Assembly (NCBI GenBank): GCA_002746305.1
Contig: NVWV01000015.1
Span: 1 to 42,500 of the forward strand
Reading direction: 5' to 3'
Length of the DNA stretch: 42,500 bases
From: Bacteroidota bacterium
GTDB lineage: Bacteria > Bacteroidota > Bacteroidia > NS11-12g > UBA9320
In this document: piece by piece, positions 23,677-32,713 of the stretch
How positions within the stretch are numbered: position 1 is the stretch's first letter
Layout of the letters: every line of letters starts with the position of its first letter
Notes under the pieces: model-generated
The model's database searches: none
Told to the model about the DNA's origin: nothing
The model's input: only the letters and a program-made list of their open reading frames with translations
Position numbers and translations under genes: made by a program

Positions 23677-24084
23677 TTACGATACGTAACAAAGAACCTC
23701 TCCACCAATGTTTTCAGTTCTAGCCTCTTTATCGCTCATAACGCCTTTTGATGTTGATACGATTGCGATACCTAAACCATTAAGTACACGTGGCATCTCC
23801 TCTGCGTTAGTATATTGTCTCAATCCTGGCTTACTCACTCTCTTCAATTCTCTGATTGCAGAAAGTTTAGTAGTTGGATGATATTTTAATGCTATTTTGA
23901 TAGTTCCCTGAGGACCAGTTGTATCGTCAAACTTGTAGTTCAAGATATAACCTTTATCAAATAATACTTCTGTAATAGCCTTCTTAATGTTAGAAGCAGG
24001 TACGTCAACAATTCTATGATTCGCTTTAATACCGTTTCTTACTCTTGTAAGATAATCTGCTATTGGATCTGTAATTTTACTCAT
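23677..24084 (-). CDS. rpsH: 30S ribosomal protein S8
   Basis: The 135-residue product is an early binder of the 16S central domain and, in enterobacteria, the repressor of the spc operon. It starts MSKITDPIADYLTRVRNGIK. The RNA-binding C-terminal motif is IAIVSTSKGVMSDKEARTEN followed by IGGEVLCYVS. It lies between rpsN and rplF. Confidence 0.97.
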   Translation of the reverse strand: MSKITDPIADYLTRVRNGIKANHRIVDVPASNIKKAITEVLFDKGYILNYKFDDTTGPQGTIKIALKYHPTTKLSAIRELKRVSKPGLRQYTNAEEMPRVLNGLGIAIVSTSKGVMSDKEARTENIGGEVLCYVS

Positions 24085-24091
24085 TTCTCTA

Positions 24092-24361
24092 TTACCAACT
24101 TGCTTTTGTTACACCTGGGATCAAACCTTTTGAAGCCATTTCTCTAAACACATTTCTTGAGATTCCAAAATCTCTCATATATCCTCTCGGTCTACCTGTA
24201 GCTGAGCATCTATTTCTCAATCTAGTAGGAGAAGCATTTCTTGGTAACTTCTGCAGACCTTCGTAATCTCCAGCTTCTTTAAGAGCAGCTCTTTTAGCAG
24301 CATACGTTGCAACCGTACGCTCCCTTTTACGCTGTCTCGCTTTCATTGATTCTTTTGCCAT
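24092..24361 (-). CDS. rpsN: 30S ribosomal protein S14, zinc-free form
   Basis: The 89-residue product is in the head of the small subunit. It is the longer C-minus type: the CxxC pair of the short zinc form is absent, and one Cys is seen in RLRNRCSATGRPRGYM. The tail MASKGLIPGVTKASW is typical. It lies six bases after rplE and seven before rpsH. Confidence 0.96.
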   Translation of the reverse strand: MAKESMKARQRKRERTVATYAAKRAALKEAGDYEGLQKLPRNASPTRLRNRCSATGRPRGYMRDFGISRNVFREMASKGLIPGVTKASW

Positions 24362-24367
24362 TTTATC

Positions 24368-24913
24368 TTAATTCTTTGTGAATGGTAATCCTAATTCTGT
24401 TAATAAACTATGGCACTCTACATCTGTTTTTGCAGTCGTTACAAAAGTGATATCCATACCATTTATTTTAGACACTTTGTCAATATCAATCTCAGGAAAG
24501 ATGATTTGCTCCGTAATTCCCATAGAGTAATTCCCTCTACCATCGAAACCTTTATCACTAACACCTCTAAAGTCTCTAACACGAGGCAATGATACTGAGA
24601 TGAATCTATCTAAAAATTCATACATTCTATCTCCTCTTAAAGTTACTCTACAGCCAATAGCCATTTCTTCTCTTAACTTAAAGTTAGAGATTGCTTTCTT
24701 CGAAAATGTCGGAACAGCCTTTTGACCAGCTACAATTGACATTTCTTCAACAGCAGTATCTACCAATTTCTTATCTGCTACACCTGCACCAACTCCTTGA
24801 TTCAAGCATATTTTAGTAAGCCTTGGAATTTCCATTACATTTTTGTAATTGTGCTTTTCCTTAAGCTTTGCAACCAATGTGGTTTCAAATGTTTCTCTTA
24901 ATCTTGGTTTCAT
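24368..24913 (-). CDS. rplE: 50S ribosomal protein L5
   Basis: The 181-residue product binds 5S rRNA and forms the bridge to S13 in the small-subunit head, touching P-site tRNA. Conserved parts include VMEIPRLTKICLNQGVGAGV, FRGVSDKGFDGRGNYSMGI and the C-terminal FVTTAKTDVECHSLLTELGL. It is one base after the rplX stop, so translation is likely coupled. Confidence 0.97.
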   Translation of the reverse strand: MKPRLRETFETTLVAKLKEKHNYKNVMEIPRLTKICLNQGVGAGVADKKLVDTAVEEMSIVAGQKAVPTFSKKAISNFKLREEMAIGCRVTLRGDRMYEFLDRFISVSLPRVRDFRGVSDKGFDGRGNYSMGITEQIIFPEIDIDKVSKINGMDITFVTTAKTDVECHSLLTELGLPFTKN

Positions 24914-24914
24914 C

Positions 24915-25253
24915 TTAATTCTTTATAAAATCACCTGTTTTCTTAGAATATCTCTGAAGTTTACCCTCATCGTTTCTCTTTTTTCCAACGCGAGTTGTCT
25001 CCCCATTGACCATCAATTGCAATTTACTTACTCTGATAGGAGCTTCCAACTTTACAATTGATCCATTTGGATTGTCTGCATCTGGTTTTCTATGCTTAGT
25101 AACCATATTTACACCATCTACTATAGCTGTACCTTCTTTAAGGTTAATCAGCTTAATCTCTCCAGTTTTGTTTTTGTCATTTCCAGACAAAACTTTAACT
25201 GTATCGCCCTTACGAACGTGTAGTTTAGGTATTTTGTTGAATTTACGTTTCAT
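24915..25253 (-). CDS. rplX: 50S ribosomal protein L24
   Basis: The 112-residue product is an assembly initiator for the large subunit and lies near the exit tunnel. The KOW motif is HVRKGDTVKVLSGNDKNKTG with EIKLINLKEGTAIVDGVN. It is three bases after rplN and one base before rplE, the standard spc order. Confidence 0.96.
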   Translation of the reverse strand: MKRKFNKIPKLHVRKGDTVKVLSGNDKNKTGEIKLINLKEGTAIVDGVNMVTKHRKPDADNPNGSIVKLEAPIRVSKLQLMVNGETTRVGKKRNDEGKLQRYSKKTGDFIKN

Positions 25254-25256
25254 TTT

Positions 25257-25625
25257 TTATAATACTTCAGGTGCTAATGATACTATCTTCATAAACTTAC
25301 GATCTCTAAGCTCTCTTGCTACAGGACCGAAAATACGTGTTGCTCTAGGCTCATCATTTTCCGTAAGTAAAACACAAGAGTTATCATCAAATCTGATGTA
25401 AGATCCATCTGGACGTCTAAACTCTTTACGTGTACGAACAACTACTGCTCTAGAAACAGTACCCTTCTTCATATTACCTGATGGCATTGCATCTTTTACA
25501 GTTACGATAATCTTATCCCCAACACTAGCATATCTTCTTTTGGTACCTCCAAGTACTCGTATACAAAGTACTTCTTTAGCTCCGCTATTATCTGCTACTT
25601 TTAATCTTGATTCTTGTTGTATCAT
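25257..25625 (-). CDS. rplN: 50S ribosomal protein L14
   Basis: The 122-residue product is a small beta-barrel protein that helps form intersubunit bridges and binds the silencing factor RsfS in bacteria. It starts MIQQESRLKVADNSGAKEVL and ends FGPVARELRDRKFMKIVSLA, PEVL. Length and placement after rpsQ are typical. Confidence 0.97.
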   Translation of the reverse strand: MIQQESRLKVADNSGAKEVLCIRVLGGTKRRYASVGDKIIVTVKDAMPSGNMKKGTVSRAVVVRTRKEFRRPDGSYIRFDDNSCVLLTENDEPRATRIFGPVARELRDRKFMKIVSLAPEVL

Positions 25626-25626
25626 C

Positions 25627-25881
25627 TTACTTCGCTCTCTCTATGATTTCTACCAATCTCCAACGTTTATCCTTACTCAATGGTCTCGTTTCCATTATAC
25701 GTACGATATCATTCTCGTTACACTCATTCTTTTCATCGTGAGCCATGAACTTTGCCGTAGACTTAATAAACTTTTTATATTTAGGATGCTTTATCCTACG
25801 CTCAATAGAAACTGTGATGGTCTTTTCCATCTTGTTACTACGTACGATTCCTACAATCTCTTTTCTACTACTTCTTTCCAT
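25627..25881 (-). CDS. rpsQ: 30S ribosomal protein S17
   Basis: The 84-residue OB-fold protein is an early binder of the 16S 5' domain. Typical segments are RKEIVGIVRSNKMEKTITVS, RRIKHPKYKKFIKSTAKFMA and NDIVRIMETRPLSKDKRWRL. It lies between rpmC and rplN, one base before rplN. Confidence 0.96.
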   Translation of the reverse strand: MERSSRKEIVGIVRSNKMEKTITVSIERRIKHPKYKKFIKSTAKFMAHDEKNECNENDIVRIMETRPLSKDKRWRLVEIIERAK

Positions 25882-25884
25882 TTC

Positions 25885-26088
25885 TTAAGCCTCTTTATTT
25901 TCGTGTCTACGTCTGTTTATTTCAGTAATGTATTTAGCAACAGTCTTTCTAGTAACTCTCAATTTATGAGGGTTTTCTATAGGAGAAACGGCATGACTAA
26001 ACCTCATTTTTTGAAGTTGAGCTCTTTCATCCTTAAGGTTAAGGTGAAGTTCCTTTTCAGTCAAATTTTTAATATCTTGATACTGCAT
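25885..26088 (-). CDS. rpmC: 50S ribosomal protein L29
   Basis: The 67-residue two-helix protein is at the exit tunnel, beside L23, where trigger factor and SRP dock. It has DIKNLTEKELHLNLKDERAQ and MRFSHAVSPIENPHKLRVTR, the usual pattern. It follows rplP after five bases and precedes rpsQ by three. Confidence 0.95.
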   Translation of the reverse strand: MQYQDIKNLTEKELHLNLKDERAQLQKMRFSHAVSPIENPHKLRVTRKTVAKYITEINRRRHENKEA

Positions 26089-26093
26089 ATTAA

Positions 26094-26513
26094 TTAAGCA
26101 CTATAATCTGGTCTAACTACAAATTTTGTTACCACTGGAAGCTTTTGTGCTGCCAATCTCATTGCCTCTTTAGCTACTTCATGAGTAACCCCGTCTACTT
26201 CAAAAATGATTGTTCCAGGTCTGATAACTGCAACCCAGTATTCTGGAGAACCCTTACCCTTACCCATTCTCACTTCAGCAGGCTTTTTAGTGATAGGCTT
26301 GTCTGGGAATATTCTAATCCAAACTTTACCCTCTCTTTTCATATAACGGTTAAGTGCTATTCTGGATGCCTCTATTTGTCTAGAAGTAATCCATCCTGGC
26401 TCCAAAGATTTCAAACCAAAATCACCAAACTGTACTCTGTGACCTCTGGCAGCAATACCTTTTACTCTACCTTTCTGACGTTTTCTATATTTAATCCTTT
26501 TTGGAGATAACAT
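26094..26513 (-). CDS. rplP: 50S ribosomal protein L16
   Basis: The 139-residue product is close to the peptidyl-transferase centre and A-site tRNA. It begins MLSPKRIKYRKRQKGRVKG. The conserved core has WITSRQIEASRIALNRYMKR, VWIRIFPDKPITKKPAEVRM and GKGKGSPEYWVAVIRPG. It lies between rpsC and rpmC. Confidence 0.97.
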   Translation of the reverse strand: MLSPKRIKYRKRQKGRVKGIAARGHRVQFGDFGLKSLEPGWITSRQIEASRIALNRYMKREGKVWIRIFPDKPITKKPAEVRMGKGKGSPEYWVAVIRPGTIIFEVDGVTHEVAKEAMRLAAQKLPVVTKFVVRPDYSA

Positions 26514-26530
26514 GACTTTGTCTTTCTAAC

Positions 26531-27262
26531 TTATTTACTTCTTCTTCTACCGCCGTAACCACCTGAATGATGCCCACCGTGTCTCTTTTCTCTCTGTTTT
26601 GGTTCGCCCATACCCATATTTATGGATAAGTCTCTTTTTCCAAACACTTCTTCTTTGAAGATCCATACTTTAACACCAATCTTACCATATACCGTAAGTG
26701 CCTCTGTTAATGCATAATCTACATCTGCTCTAAAAGTATGCAATGGAATACGACCTTCTTTGAACTGTTGTGTTCTAGCCATCTCTGCTCCATTCAATCT
26801 TCCAGAAACCATTATCTTAATCCCTTGTGCTCCCATTCTCATAGAAGAACCGATTGCCATTTTAATAGCTCTCTTAAAATTAACACGTCCCTCTATTTGC
26901 TGAGCAATAGACTGACCCACTAACATTGCATCAAGTTCTGGTCTTTTTACTTCAAAAATGTTAATTTGAACATCCTTCTTAGTAAGTTTCTTAATTTCCT
27001 CTTTTAGCTTATCAACCTCAGATCCTCCTTTACCGATAACAATACCCGGTCTGGAAGTATGAACTGTAATGATAATACGCTTAAGCATACGTTCGATAAG
27101 TATCTTAGAAATACCAGCTCTTGGCATTCTCGCATTCAAATACTTACGGATTTTATTGTCTTCAGCTAATTTTACGCCAAACTCTTTTCCACCGTACCAG
27201 TTGCTTTCCCAACCTCTAACGATACCTAATCTAAGACCTATTGGATTTACTTTTTGTCCCAT
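26531..27262 (-). CDS. rpsC: 30S ribosomal protein S3
   Basis: The 243-residue product lines the mRNA entry channel and has helicase-like activity with S4 and S5. It has a KH domain (RPGIVIGKGGSEVDKLKEEI) and a C-terminal S3 domain (GAQGIKIMVSGRLNGAEMAR, RTQQFKEGRIPLHTFRADVD). The tail after about residue 220 is Gly/His/Arg-rich (GGHHSGGYGGRRRSK), low-complexity and probably flexible. It is three bases after rplV. Confidence 0.97.
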   Translation of the reverse strand: MGQKVNPIGLRLGIVRGWESNWYGGKEFGVKLAEDNKIRKYLNARMPRAGISKILIERMLKRIIITVHTSRPGIVIGKGGSEVDKLKEEIKKLTKKDVQINIFEVKRPELDAMLVGQSIAQQIEGRVNFKRAIKMAIGSSMRMGAQGIKIMVSGRLNGAEMARTQQFKEGRIPLHTFRADVDYALTEALTVYGKIGVKVWIFKEEVFGKRDLSINMGMGEPKQREKRHGGHHSGGYGGRRRSK

Positions 27263-27265
27263 TGC

Positions 27266-27649
27266 TTATTCTTCTGACTTTGATTCTTCAGTTTGTACAT
27301 CCCCAGCCACAGTATCCACTTTCAGTGTAATGTGATTAGATCTTTTTCTTACTCTATGAGCTCTACCTTGAGGAGCAGGTTGAACTCTTTTCAGCATTCT
27401 TCCTGGATCAACAAAAACTTCTTTAACAATAAGGCCAGTTTCTTCATCAACTCGTTCATCGTTTACTTCCTGCCAGTTTGCGATAGCAGATTTAAGTAAT
27501 TTCTCTACTTTTTCTGCGTACACTCTTTTCTGACTGAACTTCAACGTGTTCAACGCGACTTCCACTCTTTGACCTCTTATTTGATCTACAACCAATCTCA
27601 TCTTACGAGGAGACATTGGACAATTGTTCAATTTAGCTACTGCTTCCAT
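27266..27649 (-). CDS. rplV: 50S ribosomal protein L22
   Basis: The 127-residue product has a long loop reaching the narrowest part of the exit tunnel. The core is NCPMSPRKMRLVVDQIRGQR and the loop end is RVQPAPQGRAHRVRKRSNHI. An acidic tail (DVQTEESKSEE) extends beyond the usual end, as in other Bacteroidota. It lies between rpsS and rpsC. Confidence 0.96.
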   Translation of the reverse strand: MEAVAKLNNCPMSPRKMRLVVDQIRGQRVEVALNTLKFSQKRVYAEKVEKLLKSAIANWQEVNDERVDEETGLIVKEVFVDPGRMLKRVQPAPQGRAHRVRKRSNHITLKVDTVAGDVQTEESKSEE

Positions 27650-27651
27650 CT

Positions 27652-27915
27652 TTATTTCTTAGCTTGATGACCTTTAAACGTTCTTGTTGGTGAAAATTCA
27701 CCTAGTTTATGACCTACCATATTTTCAGTAACATAAACAGGAATAAACTTATTTCCATTATGTACCGCAAAGGTATGACCTACGAAATCTGGAGTTATAA
27801 GTGAACCTCTGCTCCAAGTCTTAATTACAGATCTCTTATCGCCTTCATTCATTACATCTACTTTTCTTTGCAGTTTGTAGTGTACAAAAGGTCCTTTCTT
27901 TAATGATCTAGCCAT
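27652..27915 (-). CDS. rpsS: 30S ribosomal protein S19
   Basis: The 87-residue product is in the head of the small subunit, paired with S13. Conserved segments are MARSLKKGPFVHYKLQRKV, TWSRGSLITPDFVGHTFAVH and ENMVGHKLGEFSPTRTFKGH. It follows rplB by three bases and precedes rplV by two. Confidence 0.97.
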   Translation of the reverse strand: MARSLKKGPFVHYKLQRKVDVMNEGDKRSVIKTWSRGSLITPDFVGHTFAVHNGNKFIPVYVTENMVGHKLGEFSPTRTFKGHQAKK

Positions 27916-27918
27916 AAC

Positions 27919-28740
27919 TTATTTTCTTTTTCTCTCTAAAATTAATCTAGAAGAATTCTTCTTCTTGTTTCTTGTTTTCAAACCTTTAGACATAGTACCT
28001 TTTCTAGTTCTTGCCTGACCACCTTTTGAACGGCCTTCACCACCACCTTGAGGGTGATCCACAGGATTCATTGCTGCTGGACGAACACGTGGTCTTCTTC
28101 CTAACCATCTACTTCTACCTGCTTTTCCAGAAATCTCCAATTGATGATCTCCATTAGAAACTTCACCAATAGTTGCTAGACAACTTGTTAGAATCATTCT
28201 GCTTTCTCCCGAAGGCAATTTAATAACTGCATATTTACCATCTCTAGCAATCAGTTGAGCACTTGTCCCTGCACTTCTGCAAATCTCAGCACCTTTCCCT
28301 GGCTTCATTTCAATATTATGAATGGTAGTACCTAAAGGAATCTCTTCCAAAGGTAAAGCATTACCATTATCAGGAGCAGAACCCGGTCCACTATATATCT
28401 TTTGGCCAACAGCAATTTCCTTAGGTGCAACGATATAACGTTTTTCACCATCAGTATACTGAACTAGAGAAATAAAAGCTGTTCTATTTGGATCATACTC
28501 TACAGTAAGTACCTCAGCCACTTCATATCTATTTCTTTTGAAATCGATAATACGATATCTCCTCTTGTGCCCACCACCACGATTTCTCATGGTCATTTTA
28601 CCTGTGTCATTTCTACCACCAGATTTTTTCAAAGGAGCCAATAAGCTCTTTTCTGGCTTGCTCGCTGTCAATGCTTCAAAAGTTACTGCTAACTTGAAAC
28701 GTTGACCCGGAGTCACTGGTTTTATTCTCTTAATTCCCAT
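27919..28740 (-). CDS. rplB: 50S ribosomal protein L2
   Basis: The 273-residue product is a primary 23S rRNA binder needed for subunit joining and peptidyl-transferase structure. It has an OB and an SH3-like domain. The highly conserved C-terminal loop MNPVDHPQGGGEGRSKGG contains the invariant His near the catalytic centre. RNRGGGHKRRYRIIDFKRNR marks the N-terminal part. It lies between rplW and rpsS. Confidence 0.97.
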   Translation of the reverse strand: MGIKRIKPVTPGQRFKLAVTFEALTASKPEKSLLAPLKKSGGRNDTGKMTMRNRGGGHKRRYRIIDFKRNRYEVAEVLTVEYDPNRTAFISLVQYTDGEKRYIVAPKEIAVGQKIYSGPGSAPDNGNALPLEEIPLGTTIHNIEMKPGKGAEICRSAGTSAQLIARDGKYAVIKLPSGESRMILTSCLATIGEVSNGDHQLEISGKAGRSRWLGRRPRVRPAAMNPVDHPQGGGEGRSKGGQARTRKGTMSKGLKTRNKKKNSSRLILERKRK

Positions 28741-28748
28741 TTCTCAAA

Positions 28749-29039
28749 TTAAATATTTTCGTAAAAGTCTATAGACTGACCCTCTTTCAAGCTAACAATT
28801 GCTTTCTTGTAATTAGAAGTCTTTCCATTAGAAACTCCAGATTTTGTAAATCTTGATTTTCTTTTACCTGCTACTACCAACGTTCTGATCTTCACAACCT
28901 CAACGCTGTACATCTCTTCTATTTCTGCTTTTATCTCTGGTTTAGTAGCTGTTAAAGCTGTTCTAAAACCATACTGTCCTTTGTTTTCACTCAACAAAGA
29001 CATCTTTTCAGTTATCAAAGGTTTTACTAGTACTGCCAT
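28749..29039 (-). CDS. rplW: 50S ribosomal protein L23
   Basis: The 96-residue product at the exit tunnel is the main docking site for trigger factor and SRP. It begins AVLVKPLITEKMSLLSENKG, and the central KAEIEEMYSVEVVKIRTLVV is the usual helix-strand. It is one base after the rplD stop. Confidence 0.95.
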   Translation of the reverse strand: MAVLVKPLITEKMSLLSENKGQYGFRTALTATKPEIKAEIEEMYSVEVVKIRTLVVAGKRKSRFTKSGVSNGKTSNYKKAIVSLKEGQSIDFYENI

Positions 29040-29040
29040 C

Positions 29041-29667
29041 TTAGTTTAATGTTTCTATCAATTTATCTATTGAACCTTCAACTAGGATAATATTGTTCGC
29101 ATGTAGAATACTATATGTATTTACATCACTCGCCTTCATCACCTCAGCATTTGGTATATTTCTAGCTGACAAATAAACATTTTTGTTGTAATCAGGGACT
29201 ACCAACAGCGTCTTCTTGTCATTCATCTTCAAGTTATTAAGAACTTCAAGATATTCTTTTGTCTTTGGAGAATCTATTGAGATTTCATCCAAAACAAAAA
29301 TTTCTTTTTCTTTAGCCTTATAAGAAAGTGCAGACACCCTAGCTACTTGCTTAAGTTTTTTGTTTAACTTAAAGCTATAGTCTCTTGGTCTTGGACCGTG
29401 CATACGACCACCACCAACAAACACACCAGACTTAATACTACCAGCTCTCGCCGTACCAGTTCCCTTTTGCTTTTTTATCTTTCTAGTAGATCCAGCAATA
29501 TCACCTTTCTCTGTAGAAGAGTGAGTTCCTTGTCTCTTATTTGCTAAATACTGCTTCACATCCAGATATATAGCGTGGTCATTAGGTTCCACACCAAAAA
29601 TATCCTTGGGTAAAGTTACTTCTTTGCCTGTTGCAGCACCAGATGTATTTAATACCTTTACTTTCAT
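29041..29667 (-). CDS. rplD: 50S ribosomal protein L4
   Basis: The 208-residue product has a long internal loop (TRKIKKQKGTGTARAGSIKS, VFVGGGRMHGPRPRDYSFKL) that lines the exit tunnel; mutations there affect macrolide binding in other species. In E. coli L4 also regulates the S10 operon, but I see no leader here to judge that. It lies between rplC and rplW. Confidence 0.97.
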   Translation of the reverse strand: MKVKVLNTSGAATGKEVTLPKDIFGVEPNDHAIYLDVKQYLANKRQGTHSSTEKGDIAGSTRKIKKQKGTGTARAGSIKSGVFVGGGRMHGPRPRDYSFKLNKKLKQVARVSALSYKAKEKEIFVLDEISIDSPKTKEYLEVLNNLKMNDKKTLLVVPDYNKNVYLSARNIPNAEVMKASDVNTYSILHANNIILVEGSIDKLIETLN

Positions 29668-29668
29668 C

Positions 29669-30286
29669 TTACTTCTCTATTACTACGTATGCTCCGTTGT
29701 GACCTGGTAATGCACCACTTATCACAAGTAAATTATTCTCCGCATCTACCTTAAGTATTCTAAGATTCTGCATTTTCACTCTTACGTTACCCATTTGGCC
29801 TCCCATTCTAGTTCCTTTAAAGACTCTTGAAGGAGTAGAACCTGCACCAAGAGATCCTGGAGCTCTTAATCTGTTGTGCTGACCGTGAGTAGCCTCACCA
29901 ACACCACTAAATCCGTGACGTTTCACAACACCTTGAAAACCTTTACCTTTCGAAGTACCAACTACATCTACAAACTCCCCCTCTTTAAATACTTCAACAC
30001 CAAAAGAATCTCCCAAACCTGCTTCTCCGTCATAATCCCTAATTTCTAGAACTACTCTCTTTGGAGTTGTTTTAGCTTTAGCAAAATGACCCATTTCCGG
30101 CTTATTTGAACTTTTTTCCTTCTTCTCCACAGATGCTATTTGTACCGCATTGTAACCCTCATTGGCTTCTGTCTTTACCTGCGTAATGACATTAGGCTCA
30201 CAAGACACAACAGTACATGGCTCCTTTTTACCATTTTCGGTAAAAATAGCGGTCATACCTATTTTCTTTCCTATAACACTTAACAT
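29669..30286 (-). CDS. rplC: 50S ribosomal protein L3
   Basis: The 205-residue product is an assembly initiator of the large subunit with a loop near the peptidyl-transferase centre. It begins MLSVIGKKIGMTAIFTENGK. The conserved loop is KGKGFQGVVKRHGFSGVGEA with GSLGAGSTPSRVFKGTRMG. It is followed by rplD after one base. Confidence 0.97.
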   Translation of the reverse strand: MLSVIGKKIGMTAIFTENGKKEPCTVVSCEPNVITQVKTEANEGYNAVQIASVEKKEKSSNKPEMGHFAKAKTTPKRVVLEIRDYDGEAGLGDSFGVEVFKEGEFVDVVGTSKGKGFQGVVKRHGFSGVGEATHGQHNRLRAPGSLGAGSTPSRVFKGTRMGGQMGNVRVKMQNLRILKVDAENNLLVISGALPGHNGAYVVIEK

Positions 30287-30290
30287 GTCC

Positions 30291-30599
30291 TTAAACTTTA
30301 ATTTCTACGTCTACACCACTTGGCAACTCTAGTTTCATCAGTGCATCAACTGTTTTTGCACTAGAACTATAGATGTCCATTAATCTTTTATAAGAACATA
30401 ATTTAAATTGTTCTCTAGCTTTTTTGTTCACGTGAGGAGACTTTAACACTGTAAAAATCTTCTTGTGAGTAGGCAATGGAATTGGACCACTAACTACAGC
30501 ACCAGTTGCTTTCACAGCTTTCACTATCTTCTCAGCAGACTTGTCAATCAAATTGTGATCGTAAGACTTAAGCTTTATTCTTATTTTTTGATTAATCAT
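30291..30599 (-). CDS. rpsJ: 30S ribosomal protein S10
   Basis: The 102-residue product is in the head of the small subunit and is also NusE in antitermination complexes. It contains IRIKLKSYDHNLIDKSAEKI, GPIPLPTHKKIFTVLKSPHV and SGVDVEIKV. It follows fusA by three bases with no tuf gene in between, so the str and S10 operons are merged here. Confidence 0.97.
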   Translation of the reverse strand: MINQKIRIKLKSYDHNLIDKSAEKIVKAVKATGAVVSGPIPLPTHKKIFTVLKSPHVNKKAREQFKLCSYKRLMDIYSSSAKTVDALMKLELPSGVDVEIKV

Positions 30600-30602
30600 T
30601 TT

Positions 30603-32708
30603 TTATGCTTTTGCTGTTCCGTTTGCTTTTGCTATAATATCAGTTGCCAAGCCACTAGGAACTATATCGTAATTATTAAACTCCATCGTAGAAGTAGCTC
30701 TACCTGAAGTAATCGTTCTAAGATCAGTCACATAACCAAACATCATAGAAAGTGGTATAAGAGCCTTAACAACTTGTGCTCCTCCTTTTTCAGACATTCC
30801 TTGTATTTGACCTCTTCTTCTATTCAAGTCACCTATCACATCACCCATATTTTCTTCTGGAGTAATTACTTCTAACTTCATAATAGGTTCAAGAATAACA
30901 GGATTAGCTAATTTACTTGCATCCCTAAATGCGAACTTAGCTGCAGTTTCAAATGATAATGAATCAGAATCCACTGGGTGGAACGAACCATCAAATAATC
31001 TAACTTTCAAGTTCTGAACTTCGTAACCCGCAAGAGCTCCGTTCTTCATTGCTTCTTTAAATCCTTTTTCTACAGAAGGTATAAATTCTCTCGGAATAGC
31101 ACCACCAACAATCTGATTAACAAATTCTAATCCTTCTTTTCCTTCTTCCCCTGGACCTATTTCCACCTGAATGTCCGCAAATTTACCACGACCACCAGAC
31201 TGTTTCTTATATATCTCTCTATGCTTAACCGTATTGGTAATGGTCTCCTTATAGGCTACCATCGGCTCACCTTGATTTGCTTCTACACCAAACTCTCTTT
31301 TCAAACGATCAATGATAATCTCAAGGTGTAGTTCTCCCATACCAGAGATAACCGTCTGACCAGTCTCATCATCAGATTTCACAACAAATGTCGGATCTTC
31401 TTCTGCAAGTTTACTGAGTGCCATTCCTAACTTATCAATGTCTGCTTGAGTCTTAGGCTCAATAGCAACACCGATAACTGGATCAGGGAAGTCCATAGAC
31501 TCTAATACAATAGGTGCATTTTCAGCACATAAGGTATCACCCGTTCTAATATCTTTAAATCCAATAAGAGCTGCAATATCTCCTGCTTGTAATTGCGGAA
31601 TCTGATTTTGTTTATTTGCATGCATTTGGAATATTCTCGAGATACGTTCCTTCTTCATCGTACGTGTATTCAGTACGTAAGATCCAGATTCAAGTACACC
31701 ACTATATGCTCTGGTAAAACAAAGTCTACCTACAAACGGGTCAGTGGCAATTTTAAATGCTAAAGCAGCAAATGGCTCATCTGCACTTGGCCTTCTAACG
31801 GTAGGCTCATCCGTCTTAGGATTTATACCTTCAATTGCTTCTTGATCCATCGGAGATGGAAGAATTTCCATTACCATATCAAGCATAGCTTGAACACCTT
31901 TGTTTTTAAATGCAGAACCACACATCATTGGCACTACTTTGCCTGCAATGGTAGCTTCTCTTAATGCACTAAGTATTTCTCTTTCTGTTAAAGATTCTGA
32001 ATCTTCGAAATACTTTTCCATTAAAGTTTCGTCAAATTCAGCAACAGCTTCGAGAAGTTCTTCTCTTAATTGCCTTGCCTCATCTATAATATCAGCAGGA
32101 ATTTCAATCTCTTGAAATGTCATCCCCTGATCTTCCTCATTCCATGTAATACCTTTAAAGTTGATTAAATCAACTACACCTACAAAACCATCCTCAGCAC
32201 CGATATTCAATTGCAATGGCAGTGCGTGACTACCAAGCATTTTCTTAACTTGCTCACAGACATTAATAAAATCAGCTCCTTGACGGTCCATTTTATTAAC
32301 AAACCCAATTCTAGGAACATTATAGTTATTAGCAAGTCTCCAATTAGTTTCTGACTGAGGTTCAACACCATCAACAGCACTAAACAAGAATACAAGACCA
32401 TCAAGTACACGTAAAGATCTATTTACCTCTACAGTAAAATCCACGTGACCCGGAGTATCGATAATATTAACATGATATTCCTGACCTCTATAGTCCCATT
32501 GAAGTGTCGTAGCAGCAGAAGTAATTGTAATTCCCCTTTCCTGCTCTTGCTCCATCCAGTCCATAGTAGCAGCACCATCATGCACTTCTCCTATTTTATG
32601 GCTCACACCACCGTAGTAAAGTATACGCTCGGTAGTGGTAGTCTTACCCGCATCAATGTGGGCAGCAATACCAATATTTCTTGTGAATCTTAAATCTCTT
32701 TTAGCCAT
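30603..32708 (-). CDS. fusA: Translation elongation factor G
   Basis: The 701-residue GTPase moves tRNAs and mRNA after peptide transfer and helps recycle ribosomes. The G domain has AAHIDAGKTTTTERIL (P-loop, residues 15-30), DTPGHVDF and NKMDRQGAD. Domains II-V follow, with conserved SGMGELHLEIIIDRLKREFG in domain III and GYEVQNLKVRLFDGSFHPVD in domain IV. It lies between rpsG and rpsJ. A single copy is seen in the window, with the usual length. Confidence 0.98.
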   Translation of the reverse strand: MAKRDLRFTRNIGIAAHIDAGKTTTTERILYYGGVSHKIGEVHDGAATMDWMEQEQERGITITSAATTLQWDYRGQEYHVNIIDTPGHVDFTVEVNRSLRVLDGLVFLFSAVDGVEPQSETNWRLANNYNVPRIGFVNKMDRQGADFINVCEQVKKMLGSHALPLQLNIGAEDGFVGVVDLINFKGITWNEEDQGMTFQEIEIPADIIDEARQLREELLEAVAEFDETLMEKYFEDSESLTEREILSALREATIAGKVVPMMCGSAFKNKGVQAMLDMVMEILPSPMDQEAIEGINPKTDEPTVRRPSADEPFAALAFKIATDPFVGRLCFTRAYSGVLESGSYVLNTRTMKKERISRIFQMHANKQNQIPQLQAGDIAALIGFKDIRTGDTLCAENAPIVLESMDFPDPVIGVAIEPKTQADIDKLGMALSKLAEEDPTFVVKSDDETGQTVISGMGELHLEIIIDRLKREFGVEANQGEPMVAYKETITNTVKHREIYKKQSGGRGKFADIQVEIGPGEEGKEGLEFVNQIVGGAIPREFIPSVEKGFKEAMKNGALAGYEVQNLKVRLFDGSFHPVDSDSLSFETAAKFAFRDASKLANPVILEPIMKLEVITPEENMGDVIGDLNRRRGQIQGMSEKGGAQVVKALIPLSMMFGYVTDLRTITSGRATSTMEFNNYDIVPSGLATDIIAKANGTAKA

Positions 32709-32713
32709 CTTCC

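Noticed and set aside
30600..30602. Missing tuf gene between fusA and rpsJ as an unusual deletion
   Set aside because: This arrangement is normal in Bacteroidota, where tuf is located elsewhere.
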